Shown: positions 1 to 7,803, numbered from the stretch's first letter. The stretch is DNA of 64,000 nt from J038 sp034437535 (GCA_034437535.1 DAOTTZ010000046.1:19675-83674), one strand, 5' to 3'. Made by a program: numbers and translations. The notes: generated from the letters alone by a model not told the origin.

Positions 1-263
1 GTGGTCAGCACGATGAGAAAGCCGCTGGCCCCAGCCCCGACCAACCCGGCGGCGATGAACTGAGCACTACCAGCAAAGACAAAGAGCGACATGCTCATCG
101 CTCCGGCAGGGGATAGGCCATTGGTGACGGCGAACGCGCCGAAGATCACGCCGAATGGAATCGCCCCGGCGATTAACGGCAGGGTGGCCTTCATCCCGGC
201 GTTGAATTCGCCCCGTCGGGTGACGGTCGGCGGGGCTTCATGGGTGTTGAGTAGATCTTGCAT
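1..263 (-). CDS. azlC: AzlC-family branched-chain amino acid exporter subunit, N-terminal part
   Basis: About 87 codons are visible, read leftwards and cut by the window edge. AzlC is the large multi-pass membrane subunit of the AzlCD exporter of branched-chain amino acids. The visible part has the family's N-terminal signature: a hydrophilic head, then GAIPFGVIFG at residues 33-42 and FVFAGSAQF at 61-69, within hydrophobic segments. The ATG at 263 has GAGGG five bases upstream; an in-frame ATG at 287 lacks such a site. The small partner AzlD would be expected to the left, outside the window. The gene is divergent from the acetyltransferase at 374. Confidence 0.85.
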   Translation of the reverse strand, partial: MQDLLNTHEAPPTVTRRGEFNAGMKATLPLIAGAIPFGVIFGAFAVTNGLSPAGAMSMSLFVFAGSAQFIAAGLVGAGASGFLIVLT

Positions 264-373
264 CACATCCCTCACGTTGGCGATCATCCGCTGGAAGATC
301 ACAATCGTTACACTTATACTGCAAGGACTTTAGCACAGCACGCACGGATAATCTCGTATAATTTTGAGGGGAC

Positions 374-967
374 ATGATGACACACATAACAGGACACCGC
401 TATCACCTGCGTGACTTCCGGTTGGAAGACCTGCCGCAGTATCAACACTGGATGCAACCCGGCCACCAATGGCAACGGCTCGACGGGCCGTATTACCCCA
501 AGCCAACCCCGGATGAGATCCAATCCACCATCCAGATGATCGAGCGAAAGATCAAACAGGGCGGCTGGCCGGATCCCCGCCAGCGGCTCGTCATCGCTGA
601 CCGTGAGAGCGATCAACTGGCCGGGTTGGTGACGCGCTATTGGATCAGCAAGGAAACACACTGGCCGGCCATTGGCATCGTGATCTTCGACCCGGCGCAC
701 TGGGGGCAGGGCATGGGGTATGAGGTCTTCGGCCTGTGGTGTGATTATCTGTTCACGCAGTTAGAGTCTATCGTGCGGCTTGACCTGCGGACGTGGAGCG
801 GCAACACCGGCATGATGAAACTGGCGGAAAAATTAGGCTTCGCGTTGGAAGCCCGGTTTCGTATGGCCCGCATCGTTGATGGAGCCTATTACGACGGGAT
901 CGGTTACGGCATCTTGCGGCAGGAATGGCACGACCGCTATCCTGATGGCTTCGTCACCAGCTTATAG
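374..967 (+). CDS. GNAT-family N-acetyltransferase
   Basis: A 197-residue GNAT acetyltransferase, predicted to move an acetyl group from acetyl-CoA to an amine; the substrate cannot be told. The acetyl-CoA loop is W-G-Q-G-M-G-Y at residues 110-116, and the late motif N144-T-G-MMKLAEKLGF is typical of the RimJ/RimL-like branch that modifies protein N-termini, antibiotics or small amines. Length fits a single-domain member. GAGGGG lies just before the ATG, and a TATAAT-like -10 box at 357-362 would give a very short leader. The 3' end overlaps the convergent epimerase by six bases (TTATAG), so there is no room for a terminator between them. Confidence 0.85.
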   Translation: MMTHITGHRYHLRDFRLEDLPQYQHWMQPGHQWQRLDGPYYPKPTPDEIQSTIQMIERKIKQGGWPDPRQRLVIADRESDQLAGLVTRYWISKETHWPAIGIVIFDPAHWGQGMGYEVFGLWCDYLFTQLESIVRLDLRTWSGNTGMMKLAEKLGFALEARFRMARIVDGAYYDGIGYGILRQEWHDRYPDGFVTSL

Positions 968-1987
968 CGCATATCGTGCTTTGATCGTCGGAACCAGATA
1001 CTCCGCGAAGGCGCGGGCTTCGTCATAATCCGGCGACCAGGCCCAATCTCGGCGGGCGGCTCCGTCGTCGATACGGGCCGGCCAGCTATCGACAATAATC
1101 TGCCGTCCGCTGGTGGGGTCATACGCAATCGTCGCACCTGGGAAGAACCCGCGCACTTTTTCCGCCATCTCTTCGGCAGATAAGCTGAAACTGGTGACGT
1201 TATAAACGGATTGTGTCAGGTTTTCACGCGGGGCATCCGCCAGCAGACGCAAAGCCTTAATCGCGTCGGGCATCGCCATGAACGGCATAATGGTATCCGG
1301 ACGGACAAACGCGGTATAGGCTTCTCCCTGGGCCGCCGCGTGGAGCATCTCCGGCGCGTAATCACTGGTGCCGCCACTGGGTAATGTCGTCGCGGAGATC
1401 AAACCGGGGAAGCGCACACTGCGGAAGTCTACGCCGTTTGGGTCTGGCCGGGCGGCCAACTGCCGGTAGTGGTCGGTATAGTAGCGGCCCAGGTGTTCAC
1501 AATAGAGCTTGTTGCACCCATACATCGTAATCGGCTGGAGATATTGATCTTCCCGCAGGGGCAATGCGCCGGCCTTCGTCTCCAGGTCGGGCATGCCATA
1601 GACTGCGACCGAACTGGGGAAGATGAACTTGACCGGCTGGTCGCGCCAGCGGGCCTGTTCGACCGCCAACCGTAGCAGATTAACCGTCCCCTGGACGTTG
1701 ACACGGTGGGCGGATTCCGGGCGGAATTCAGAATGAGTCGAGAGCAGGGCGGCCAGATGATAGATCGTGTCGATCTCGTATTCGCTGGTGATGTTATCGA
1801 GCAGGTCATCATCCAGGATGTCCCCGACAATATCGGTATCGACATAGGCTGACATGCTCTCATCCAACCCGCGAATATCCAGCACGACGACCGGGGGCGC
1901 GGCGGGATCATCATGTAAATGACGGATCAAACCATGCCCGACTTCGCCATTTGCGCCGGTAATCAAGATGATTTTCTTGCGGATCAC
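962..1987 (-). CDS. NAD-dependent epimerase/dehydratase (extended SDR)
   Basis: A 341-residue extended short-chain dehydrogenase acting on a nucleotide sugar or similar substrate. The Rossmann loop is G11-A-N-G14-E-V-G17. The catalytic serine lies in FPSSVAVYG (about residue 125) and the catalytic pair is Y156-G-C-N-K160, so the enzyme should be active. The family includes UDP-glucose 4-epimerases and L-threonine dehydrogenase-like proteins; I cannot pick the substrate. I chose the GTG at 1987 because GAGGAG lies six bases upstream and the protein then begins directly at the first beta strand (KKIILITG). An ATG at 2020 would add 11 residues but has a poor ribosome site. Confidence 0.85.
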   Translation of the reverse strand: MIRKKIILITGANGEVGHGLIRHLHDDPAAPPVVVLDIRGLDESMSAYVDTDIVGDILDDDLLDNITSEYEIDTIYHLAALLSTHSEFRPESAHRVNVQGTVNLLRLAVEQARWRDQPVKFIFPSSVAVYGMPDLETKAGALPLREDQYLQPITMYGCNKLYCEHLGRYYTDHYRQLAARPDPNGVDFRSVRFPGLISATTLPSGGTSDYAPEMLHAAAQGEAYTAFVRPDTIMPFMAMPDAIKALRLLADAPRENLTQSVYNVTSFSLSAEEMAEKVRGFFPGATIAYDPTSGRQIIVDSWPARIDDGAARRDWAWSPDYDEARAFAEYLVPTIKARYAL

Positions 1988-2054
1988 AGTCTGCTCCTCA
2001 GGTGTAATTTCTGGTAACATGAGGTTTCTTTGATATAAGAACACTTTTTTGTAC

Positions 2055-2083
2055 AGTTTACCCGAGAGAGACCGGGCCTGCAA
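2055..2083 (-). promoter_or_regulatory. Candidate promoter for the epimerase gene
   Basis: Read leftwards, TTGCAG (complement of 2078-2083) and TAAACT (complement of 2055-2060) are separated by 17 bases. This resembles a housekeeping sigma promoter and would give a leader of roughly 60 bases before the GTG at 1987. It rests on consensus matching only. Confidence 0.3.
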
Positions 2084-2228
2084 TTATGCACACTGCCCAG
2101 GGCCGCCCAGTTTAGGCCGCCCAAGCAGGGCATGGGGTTATGATTGTGAAACCGTTGGTTTTCCGTAGAAGACAACTTGCGGTAGAATGAAGCAGGCTTG
2201 TTTGACAACACTGTGAGGAGGGCATTTC

Positions 2229-3068
2229 ATGCAAGAGAGCGGCGGCTTTCGGCTAATCGTCCGGCGTGGGCCACAACCAAACCAGACCTTTGACCTGAAC
2301 AAAGACATTATTACTCTCGGTCGGGATATTACCAACGACATTGTTATCAATGACCCGGAGGTGAGCCGCCATCACTTGCGTTTAACGCGGGGTGCGGATG
2401 GCTACAATATCGAAGACCTGGGAAGTACCAACGGGACATTCATCGGCGGGCAACGGCTATCAGGCGTGCGCCCGCTCAAACGGGGCGATTTAATCGGCCT
2501 GGGGGAGACGGTGACCCTGGTCTATGAGGCGATCCGCCCGGCACCGAGTGCTGGCGGGCCACCACCGACACAATCCCCACAACCACGACCACAACCGCAA
2601 GATTACGGCGGTGGCAACCAACCGCTGCAAGGATACGACCAGCAACCGGGCAGTTACCCGCAACAACAACCACCAGCCCAGGAGCCGGATCCTTATGGTG
2701 GGGCGGGCCAACCGGCCTATGAGGGCCAGGGCGCGGCTGGTGGTGGATATGGCACCCCGCCCCCACCCCCTGACCAGGGGGAGTATGGGTACGAGCAAGA
2801 TTACGGTGGTTACGCGCCGAGTGGCTCTTCGCCGGGGTACGACCCATATGCTGTGCGGGAAGACGGCCCGCACAGCCCCTGGCGTTGGGTGATCCTGGGG
2901 TGTGGTGGCTTGCTTCTGTTCTGCTGTTGCGCGACGGTCTTCGGCTTTGTCATCATTGATCAAGCTGACCTGTGGTGTGATATTCCGATTTTCAGCGACA
3001 TCATCACGCCGCTGATCGGTCTCATCGGCGAAGCCCTGAACGTGATCGAGGACGCCCGTACCTGCTAG
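2229..3068 (+). CDS. FHA-domain membrane protein with Pro/Gln/Gly-rich linker
   Basis: A 279-residue protein with an N-terminal forkhead-associated domain (about 8-100), a phosphothreonine-peptide binder. All hallmark residues are present: G31-R32, S46-R-H-H49 and S66-T-N-G-T70. Residues about 105-205 are a low-complexity Pro/Gln/Gly/Tyr linker. A hydrophobic, cysteine-rich segment at about 220-243 (LLLFCCCATVFG) is one membrane span, leaving a 35-residue C-terminal tail. Such proteins normally sit at the inner membrane and recruit Ser/Thr-kinase substrates, but no kinase is in this window. A GAGGAGGG ribosome site precedes the ATG. A strong terminator follows at 3097. Confidence 0.85.
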   Translation: MQESGGFRLIVRRGPQPNQTFDLNKDIITLGRDITNDIVINDPEVSRHHLRLTRGADGYNIEDLGSTNGTFIGGQRLSGVRPLKRGDLIGLGETVTLVYEAIRPAPSAGGPPPTQSPQPRPQPQDYGGGNQPLQGYDQQPGSYPQQQPPAQEPDPYGGAGQPAYEGQGAAGGGYGTPPPPPDQGEYGYEQDYGGYAPSGSSPGYDPYAVREDGPHSPWRWVILGCGGLLLFCCCATVFGFVIIDQADLWCDIPIFSDIITPLIGLIGEALNVIEDARTC

Positions 3069-3096
3069 CGTCATAGATCTGCTATAGTTTCAGAGT

Positions 3097-3125
3097 GACC
3101 GGGCACGGACGATGCCCGGTCTTTT
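3097..3125 (+). terminator. Rho-independent terminator after the FHA gene
   Basis: A perfect 9-base-pair GC-rich stem (GACCGGGCA at 3097-3105 with TGCCCGGTC at 3113-3121), a 7-base loop, then TTTT. It lies 28 bases after the FHA stop codon. Confidence 0.9.
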
Positions 3126-3160
3126 CTCTCCCTTATTACCCGTTTTAACGCATAATTAAC

Positions 3161-3188
3161 TTTACTTATGCAAAAATTCGGGTATTAT
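3161..3188 (+). promoter_or_regulatory. Candidate promoter for the 66-residue small gene
   Basis: TTTACT at 3161-3166 and TATTAT at 3183-3188 are 16 bases apart in an AT-rich gap between a terminator and the small gene at 3259. Together with the flanking terminators this makes the small gene a self-contained transcription unit. Confidence 0.45.
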
Positions 3189-3258
3189 GAATATGAAACC
3201 ATTTGCACCCCCGGTGCGTATTCCATGATGAAGGATACTAGCGGAAAGGATGTCTGTT

Positions 3259-3459
3259 ATGAGAAAGGTTTTTGAGCGCGTCCGGGCCTATGTTCAGGCT
3301 CGACCCGAACCGGATACGATTTACCAGCACATGGCGGATAAGTTCCGCGATATGCCAGAAAACGCGATCCAATCCAGTCATAATCGTTCAGTTGGGGTTT
3401 TCCCGGCGGTTCGACTGGACGAAAGCGTCGGCGAGTATCCGACGATTGACGTTGATTAG
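3259..3459 (+). CDS. Small hypothetical protein, 66 residues
   Basis: A small charged protein I do not recognise. It has a basic N-terminal helix (RKVFERVRAYVQ), an acidic/polar middle and ends in TIDVD. I see no cysteine pairs, signal peptide or membrane span. Support for a real gene: a promoter-like pair upstream at 3161, GGAAAGG nine bases before the ATG at 3259, and its own terminator at 3483. An ATG at 3250 is in frame but sits directly on the ribosome site, so I prefer 3259. The unit is flanked by terminators on both sides, so it is probably transcribed alone. It could be a small adaptor or stress protein; function is unknown. Confidence 0.65.
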   Translation: MRKVFERVRAYVQARPEPDTIYQHMADKFRDMPENAIQSSHNRSVGVFPAVRLDESVGEYPTIDVD

Positions 3460-3482
3460 CTTACTTCGTTCTCCCCGTTTTT

Positions 3483-3516
3483 GGCCTCCGGTCTCCACAG
3501 ACGCCGGGGGCCTTTT
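3483..3516 (+). terminator. Rho-independent terminator after the small gene
   Basis: GGCCTCCGG at 3483-3491 pairs with CCGGGGGCC at 3504-3512 (9 pairs, one G-U), followed by TTTT and further AT. It lies 24 bases after the stop. Confidence 0.85.
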
Positions 3517-3557
3517 ATATTATAGTGCGTGGTAGATAGAAGAAGAGGCAGGCTCTT

Positions 3558-4277
3558 ATGAGGCGATTGTTTGAATTACGAACGTACACCGGCTTGATTT
3601 ACCTGCTACTGGCCTTTCCAACCGGCTTGATCTATTTCTTATTTTATGTGGTCGGTGGATCGTTGGGCCTGGGATTAGTGGTGATCCTGGTGGGCATCCC
3701 GATCTTATTCAGCCTGGTGACGGGCACCTGTGTGCTGGCGGAATTCGAGCGCGGGTTGGCGCGGGGGTTGCTCGGTGCGGAGATCGGCCCGCCGCGAGAC
3801 CTGCATCATCCCCCGCAGACCTGGCGCGACCGGCTGTTTGATATGAACTGGGTGCGCGAAGCGATCTTCTTGTTCCTCAAGTTTCCGCTGGGGTTGATGA
3901 CCTTTGTCTTCACCGTGACATTGACCGCGTTGAGCTTCAGCTTGATCGTCGCCCCGCTGATCCCTGGTTCGGCGATTGGTATCATGGGCTGGACGTTTAA
4001 CAGCATCTTTGAACGGTTGATCGTGCTGGCCCTGGGGCTAATCCTCCTGCCATTCGTGTTGACGGTGATGCAGTGGATGCAAAACGCCTGGATCATGTGG
4101 ACGGAAGCCGTCCTGGGGCACCCGGATGAGATCCCGCCGGAAAAGCGCAAACGTTCCGCACAAGACGCGCTGTTTTATGGGTCGGATGAAGACCCGCTTC
4201 ACATCGCCAAAGCCAAGAATGATGACCTGCCACAATCTGCGATGCGAAATCGCTTCCTGGATCAGAATAAACCTTAA
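3558..4277 (+). CDS. Stand-alone 'putative sensor' membrane protein
   Basis: A 239-residue membrane protein resembling the putative sensor domain usually found at the N-terminus of actinobacterial/Chloroflexi histidine kinases. It contains two copies of one unit. The first runs over about residues 6-75 (TYTGLIYLLLAFPTGLIYF... ending VLAEFERGLAR). The second, about 95-190, starts FLFLKFPLGLMTFVF. That gives four to five hydrophobic spans. The C-terminal 35 residues are charged and no kinase, HATPase or receiver domain follows, so it is a sensor-type membrane module without an attached output. GAGG precedes the ATG. Co-transcription with neighbours is unlikely because a terminator precedes it and a promoter follows. 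Confidence 0.7.
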   Translation: MRRLFELRTYTGLIYLLLAFPTGLIYFLFYVVGGSLGLGLVVILVGIPILFSLVTGTCVLAEFERGLARGLLGAEIGPPRDLHHPPQTWRDRLFDMNWVREAIFLFLKFPLGLMTFVFTVTLTALSFSLIVAPLIPGSAIGIMGWTFNSIFERLIVLALGLILLPFVLTVMQWMQNAWIMWTEAVLGHPDEIPPEKRKRSAQDALFYGSDEDPLHIAKAKNDDLPQSAMRNRFLDQNKP

Positions 4278-4279
4278 GG

Positions 4280-4306
4280 TTGACGGGCGTACTTGTCTCC
4301 TATAAT
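4280..4306 (+). promoter_or_regulatory. Candidate promoter for the 176-residue hypothetical gene
   Basis: TTGACG at 4280-4285 and a perfect TATAAT at 4301-4306 with a slightly short 15-base spacer, 35 bases before the ATG at 4341. A perfect inverted repeat straddles the -10 box (4293-4314). Confidence 0.6.
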
Positions 4307-4314
4307 TGAGACAA
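4293..4314. promoter_or_regulatory. Perfect inverted repeat around a -10 box (candidate operator)
   Basis: TTGTCTC at 4293-4299 and GAGACAA at 4308-4314 are exact inverse complements separated by eight bases, and the TATAAT box lies in the gap. The placement suits a repressor site that blocks promoter opening. There is no T-run after it, so it is not a terminator. The cognate regulator is unknown. Confidence 0.5.
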
Positions 4315-4340
4315 AACAAACATTACAAGGGGTTACAAGC

Positions 4341-4871
4341 ATGGAAAAGTACGTTGCATCCACACAGGAAGCTGAAGTCATCGGTGTCGCACTCATGGCT
4401 TACCATGACGCCATGCACTACAATGATTTCAAAGCGATCTTGGCGACTTACGACCTGACCGAGATCGACCCGGAAGAGTGGTATCCTCAGCAGTTGACGC
4501 TCGACATCCAGCGGGCGATCAAGCAGACACCGGGCGGGGGGCAGGCGTTGGTCTCCATCGGCATGAAGATCATCGACAAAGCCAACTTCCCGCCGATCAA
4601 TTCTCTGGTCGAGGCAATGGAAGCCTTCTCTGAATCGTACCCGATGAACTTTCGCCATCAATCTGAAAAGGACTTGATCCGGGCGGAATTCGTGAAGGAT
4701 AAACACATGCGTGTCATCAATGGTTCGCCACACTCAGACGAAATGATCTACGGATACATTTACGCGCTGGTGCATCGTTTCGCACCAAAAGGCATCCGCC
4801 CGACTGTCAGCTTTGAGAACCCAAGTCTCATCGACAGCCCGGCGGATACCGTGTTTAACGTGACGTGGTAG
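4341..4871 (+). CDS. Hypothetical protein, 176 residues
   Basis: A soluble, mildly acidic protein that I cannot assign to a family. It begins MEKYVASTQEAEVIG, has no signal peptide or membrane span, and is predicted mixed alpha/beta with an internal Pro/Trp patch (DPEEWYPQQ). An in-frame upstream codon at 4293 overlaps the promoter, so the ATG at 4341, with AAGGGG eight bases upstream, is the right start. It has its own promoter with a perfect operator-like repeat across the -10 box, so it may be a regulated single-gene unit. It ends four bases before the convergent secreted-protein gene. Confidence 0.75.
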   Translation: MEKYVASTQEAEVIGVALMAYHDAMHYNDFKAILATYDLTEIDPEEWYPQQLTLDIQRAIKQTPGGGQALVSIGMKIIDKANFPPINSLVEAMEAFSESYPMNFRHQSEKDLIRAEFVKDKHMRVINGSPHSDEMIYGYIYALVHRFAPKGIRPTVSFENPSLIDSPADTVFNVTW

Positions 4872-4874
4872 GGA

Positions 4875-5591
4875 TTATGGGGTGTCGCTCAGGAATTCGC
4901 TGAGTCGCTCGGTAAAGCGTGCCAGCAGGTCTTCGGCGCGTTCTGGCGACATTTTGCCATCTTCTACCGCCTGGCTCAGTCGATCTTCTAGCTGGGCGGT
5001 CAAATCGGCTTCTAACTGGGCCAGGTCTACCCCGTTTTCTACCAGTAGTTCGGGGATGGTCTGGCCGTTTTCACGGGCGGTGCGGACCTCTTCGCGGGTG
5101 ATGCCGGCGTCTTCCAGCGCATCGCGCAGGGCACCATCCAGGTTAAAACGTTGGCCGGGCCGGCGGTCGCCGCGATGCTCCGGCGGGCGGTTATTCAGCA
5201 GGTCGGTGATGCCGGACTCGATCTGTTCCAGGCGTTCTTCGGCTTGTTCCGGGGTGATGCGGTCATTTGCGATGGCTTCCGCCAGGCGATCTTCAACTTG
5301 TGTTATGACGGTTGCGATGACAGCTTCTACGTCGCCCTCATTGGCCGTGATGACTTCGGCAAAGGTCAGGTCTTCGGTGATGGCCTGCTGAAGAATTTCA
5401 CGCGGGGCCAGGCCGATTTCCGCTTCGATGGCTTCGATCAGTGTGCCTTGCACCCGATCCCGAATTGGGCCGGACCGTGGACCGTCTGGTGGGCGTTGGT
5501 CGGGGCTGTCATCCTGGGCGGCGACGATCCCCGCGCTGACTAAAATAGCGATGACCAGTGTGAGTGGGATGATCCGTTTGATCTTGAACAT
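4875..5591 (-). CDS. Secreted protein with duplicated helical repeats
   Basis: A 238-residue exported protein. Residues 1-25 are a classic signal peptide (basic FKIKR, hydrophobic core, cleavage after VAA). The mature part starts acidic and Pro-rich and then has two copies of a helical unit. Both carry a D/E-R-L-(A/S)-x-A-(I/V) helix followed by a turn and (S/T)PExAE: RLAEAIANDRITPEQAEERL, then the related RLSQAVEDGKMSPERAEDLL. This style resembles repeat proteins annotated as DUF2680-like in Gram-positives, a weak comparison. AAGGAG precedes the ATG. Function unknown; it likely sits outside the cytoplasmic membrane. Confidence 0.75.
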   Translation of the reverse strand: MFKIKRIIPLTLVIAILVSAGIVAAQDDSPDQRPPDGPRSGPIRDRVQGTLIEAIEAEIGLAPREILQQAITEDLTFAEVITANEGDVEAVIATVITQVEDRLAEAIANDRITPEQAEERLEQIESGITDLLNNRPPEHRGDRRPGQRFNLDGALRDALEDAGITREEVRTARENGQTIPELLVENGVDLAQLEADLTAQLEDRLSQAVEDGKMSPERAEDLLARFTERLSEFLSDTP

Positions 5592-5670
5592 GATGGTGTC
5601 TCCTTTTGCATGATTAAGTGTTCGATGCCTTTACTATGCGCCGGAGATGTAACCCATGTTCTAGTGTGAG

Positions 5671-5711
5671 GTAAACAATACGCCGGGAGTGTTAGAATTC
5701 TCCTGGCGTAT
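5671..5711 (-). terminator. Terminator-like hairpin after the FNT-DsbA gene
   Basis: A 12-pair stem (5678-5689 with 5700-5711, one G-U) and a 10-base loop lie 48 bases beyond the stop at 5759. Read leftwards it is followed by only a weak T-run (TGTTTAC). Confidence 0.6.
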
Positions 5712-5758
5712 GGCCCTGTGTCTTACCCGCCTGTAAAGTCCGTTAACAGCGCGTAATC

Positions 5759-7255
5759 TCAGTCAGTGTTGAGGTGATCGCGCAGAGCCTCGATTTCCAT
5801 CGGCCCGGTGTAACGAACATCATTGATAAACAGATTATCCGGCGTGCGGACGCCACTCCGCACAGCGGTTTCACGGTCATGAGAGACTTTTTCCCGCAGA
5901 TGAGAAGAATTCATATCCGACCGGAAACGATCAATATCCAGGTTGAGATCGCGGGCATAACGTAATAAATCTTGATCTGTTAAGGCCCCCTGGCTCTGGA
6001 ATAGCTTTTCGTGCATTTCCCAGAAGGCCTCTTGCCGACCTGCCGCTTCTGCCGCCAGGGCCGCCCGGACGGCGTTGGGGTGGGTGCGGCTGAGCGGGAG
6101 ATGGCGGAACACATAGCGCACTCCCCCACGCACATGATACCGCAGGTTATCAACCAGACGATATAATTCTCTGCTATCGTGTGATTCGTAATCCCCATAC
6201 TGCACGATGGTCAACAGCGCGTCTTCCGGGCCGGATTGTTGATCGCTAGCAGTAACCGGTTCGTACAGCGCGACGGTATCGGTACGGTAGCCATTTTGAG
6301 AGACGACAGCTCCGTGTTCATCCCGCAGTACGACGACTGGCACGCCGGTATATTGGCCGAAGAACCACTCACGCCAGGTCAACTCTACCTGTTGTAAGTC
6401 GCGGTTGGGGAATAAGTCATCACGAGTCTGGGAGAAGTTCAAGATGGCGACCAGCAGTACCCCGCCGACGGTATTGCCGAGCAAAACCGGCAAGAAGAAT
6501 AAGCCCCCAGCGGTGAAAATATCGGTTCCACCTTTCAATACATAGTAGATGGCCTCGCACGCGCCAATGACGCAGTGATACAGGTCGAGGGTCGGCACCA
6601 GGTACATGACGAAGAAGACGATGATGATGCGCGAAACAGTATCCCTGGCGGCATGAACCAACCAGACCATACTGGCGACCAGCCAACCGGCGATGATCCC
6701 TTTGAAGAACAGATCGCCCCAACCTAATTCAAAGGCATGTTCAGCAAAGCTCAGCGCGGCTTCTTCCGCCTCTGGCTCAAAGATGCCGGTGCCAGCCAAT
6801 AAGACCGCCAGGATGCCCGCGCCGATTAAATTGGCGATTAGTACCACCCCCCAATTACGAAGTAACATCGGTAAGCTGGCGATGCGCGTCAAGACCAGGG
6901 TGACTGGAGTCAGGGTGTTTTCAGTAAATAGCTGATACCGGCCCAATACGATCAACAAAAAGCCAATTGGGTAAAGCAAGTTGCCGATCATGCCGCTGGT
7001 TTCCGCCGGGAGCTGGCCGGTAGCGGCGGCGCGTGCCAAGAACGACAGCCCGATGGATAGACCAGCCGCTAACCCGCTGAAGAATAGTAACCGGGTCGAG
7101 CGGCTGAATTCTTCTTCCGCACTGGCGGCTACACGATGAAAGATCTCATCGGTAGAAAAGTAATCACGGACGGCATGACCGGCGGCTGGTGCCCCACTGC
7201 CAGATTGATTCATCATACGCATCTCGTTGGTTTCCAGGTTAGGCGGTCTACTCAT
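5759..7255 (-). CDS. Formate/nitrite-transporter-family channel fused to a DsbA-like domain lacking both cysteines
   Basis: A 498-residue two-domain protein. Residues about 50-290 are a formate/nitrite transporter-family pentameric channel of the YfdC-like branch: six hydrophobic spans and the motif LGRYQLFTENTLTPV at 104-118. After a linker, residues about 345-495 are a thioredoxin/DsbA-type fold: TIVQYGDYES at 349-358, FRHLPLS at 383-389, an A/E-rich helix, and the cis-proline loop VRTPDNLFIND at 469-479. Where related DsbA domains have CxxC, this one has S358-H-D-S361, so both cysteines are serine and redox activity is not expected. The cis-Pro (P472) is kept. Comparable NhaA-DsbA fusions are known. 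The single protein suggests the domain gates or scaffolds the channel. Start codon choice is uncertain (weak ribosome site). Confidence 0.85.
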   Translation of the reverse strand: MSRPPNLETNEMRMMNQSGSGAPAAGHAVRDYFSTDEIFHRVAASAEEEFSRSTRLLFFSGLAAGLSIGLSFLARAAATGQLPAETSGMIGNLLYPIGFLLIVLGRYQLFTENTLTPVTLVLTRIASLPMLLRNWGVVLIANLIGAGILAVLLAGTGIFEPEAEEAALSFAEHAFELGWGDLFFKGIIAGWLVASMVWLVHAARDTVSRIIIVFFVMYLVPTLDLYHCVIGACEAIYYVLKGGTDIFTAGGLFFLPVLLGNTVGGVLLVAILNFSQTRDDLFPNRDLQQVELTWREWFFGQYTGVPVVVLRDEHGAVVSQNGYRTDTVALYEPVTASDQQSGPEDALLTIVQYGDYESHDSRELYRLVDNLRYHVRGGVRYVFRHLPLSRTHPNAVRAALAAEAAGRQEAFWEMHEKLFQSQGALTDQDLLRYARDLNLDIDRFRSDMNSSHLREKVSHDRETAVRSGVRTPDNLFINDVRYTGPMEIEALRDHLNTD

Positions 7256-7320
7256 GTTGTCTCTTGTCTGTTAGTTTGAGCGGTATAACCAGTGTAGGGA
7301 GTGCATCTAAAGACGACATG

Positions 7321-7350
7321 AGAAGAAAGGCCGGGCGTGGGCCGCCCGGC
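7321..7350 (-). terminator. Terminator after the phosphate acetyltransferase remnant
   Basis: Read leftwards, GCCGGGCG and CGCCCGGC form a perfect 8-pair stem (7330-7337 with 7343-7350) followed by a T/C-rich run (CCTTTCTTCT). It lies eight bases beyond the remnant's stop codon, so the old gene's terminator survives. Confidence 0.7.
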
Positions 7351-7357
7351 GGTATGA

Positions 7358-7803
7358 TTAACGTTCTTGCGCGTCGATGACGGCGACGGCGGTCATAGTG
7401 ACGATGTCATCGACTTCATCGCCGGCCTGCAAGACGTGAACCGGTGCCCCCATACCGAGCAAAATTGGCCCAATAGCTTCGGCTTCAGTCAGCTGGTCGA
7501 GCAATTTATACGCGATATTGGCCGATCCAAGATCCGGGAAGACCAGCACAGTGGCATCCTTCACCCGGCTGAACGGATAGCGGTCTTCTACGATTGAGGC
7601 GATCACGGCGGTACGGCCTGCATTTCGCCATCGACGACAATGTCCGGGCGGCGTTCCAGGATGAGATCGACCGCGTTCATCACTTTTTCGGAGAGTGGAT
7701 GGGGGGTACTGCCGAAGTTGGAAAAAGAGAGCATCGCCACACGCGGGTCAATGTTCAGGGTGTGGGCGTCCGGGTTGATGTTGACCATTGTATCCGTAAT
7801 CAT
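7358..7803 (-). pseudogene. Remnant of a phosphate acetyltransferase (NADP-malic enzyme C-terminal type)
   Basis: Two adjacent reading frames together spell the C-terminal end of the phosphotransacetylase domain found in Pta and in MaeB-type malic enzymes. The first, 7803 to 7603, reads DTMVNINPDAHTL..IDPRVAMLSFSNFGST and VDGEMQA. The second, 7606 to 7358, reads IASIVEDRYPFSRV, FPDLGSANIAYKLL and AIGPILLGMGAPVHVL, ending VIDAQER. Restoring one base near 7612-7620 would rejoin them as GEMQA-D-TAVIASIVEDR, so a single-base deletion is likely. A helix of roughly 15 residues normally found between NPDAHTL and the IDPRV strand is also missing. No malic-enzyme or N-terminal acetyltransferase part is found upstream. 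It is therefore a decayed 3' fragment. Confidence 0.85.

Noticed and set aside
4882..5391. 169-codon Ser/Arg-rich + frame
   Set aside because: It lies opposite a secreted protein with a clear signal peptide and repeats; Ser/Arg bias is typical of antisense shadows.
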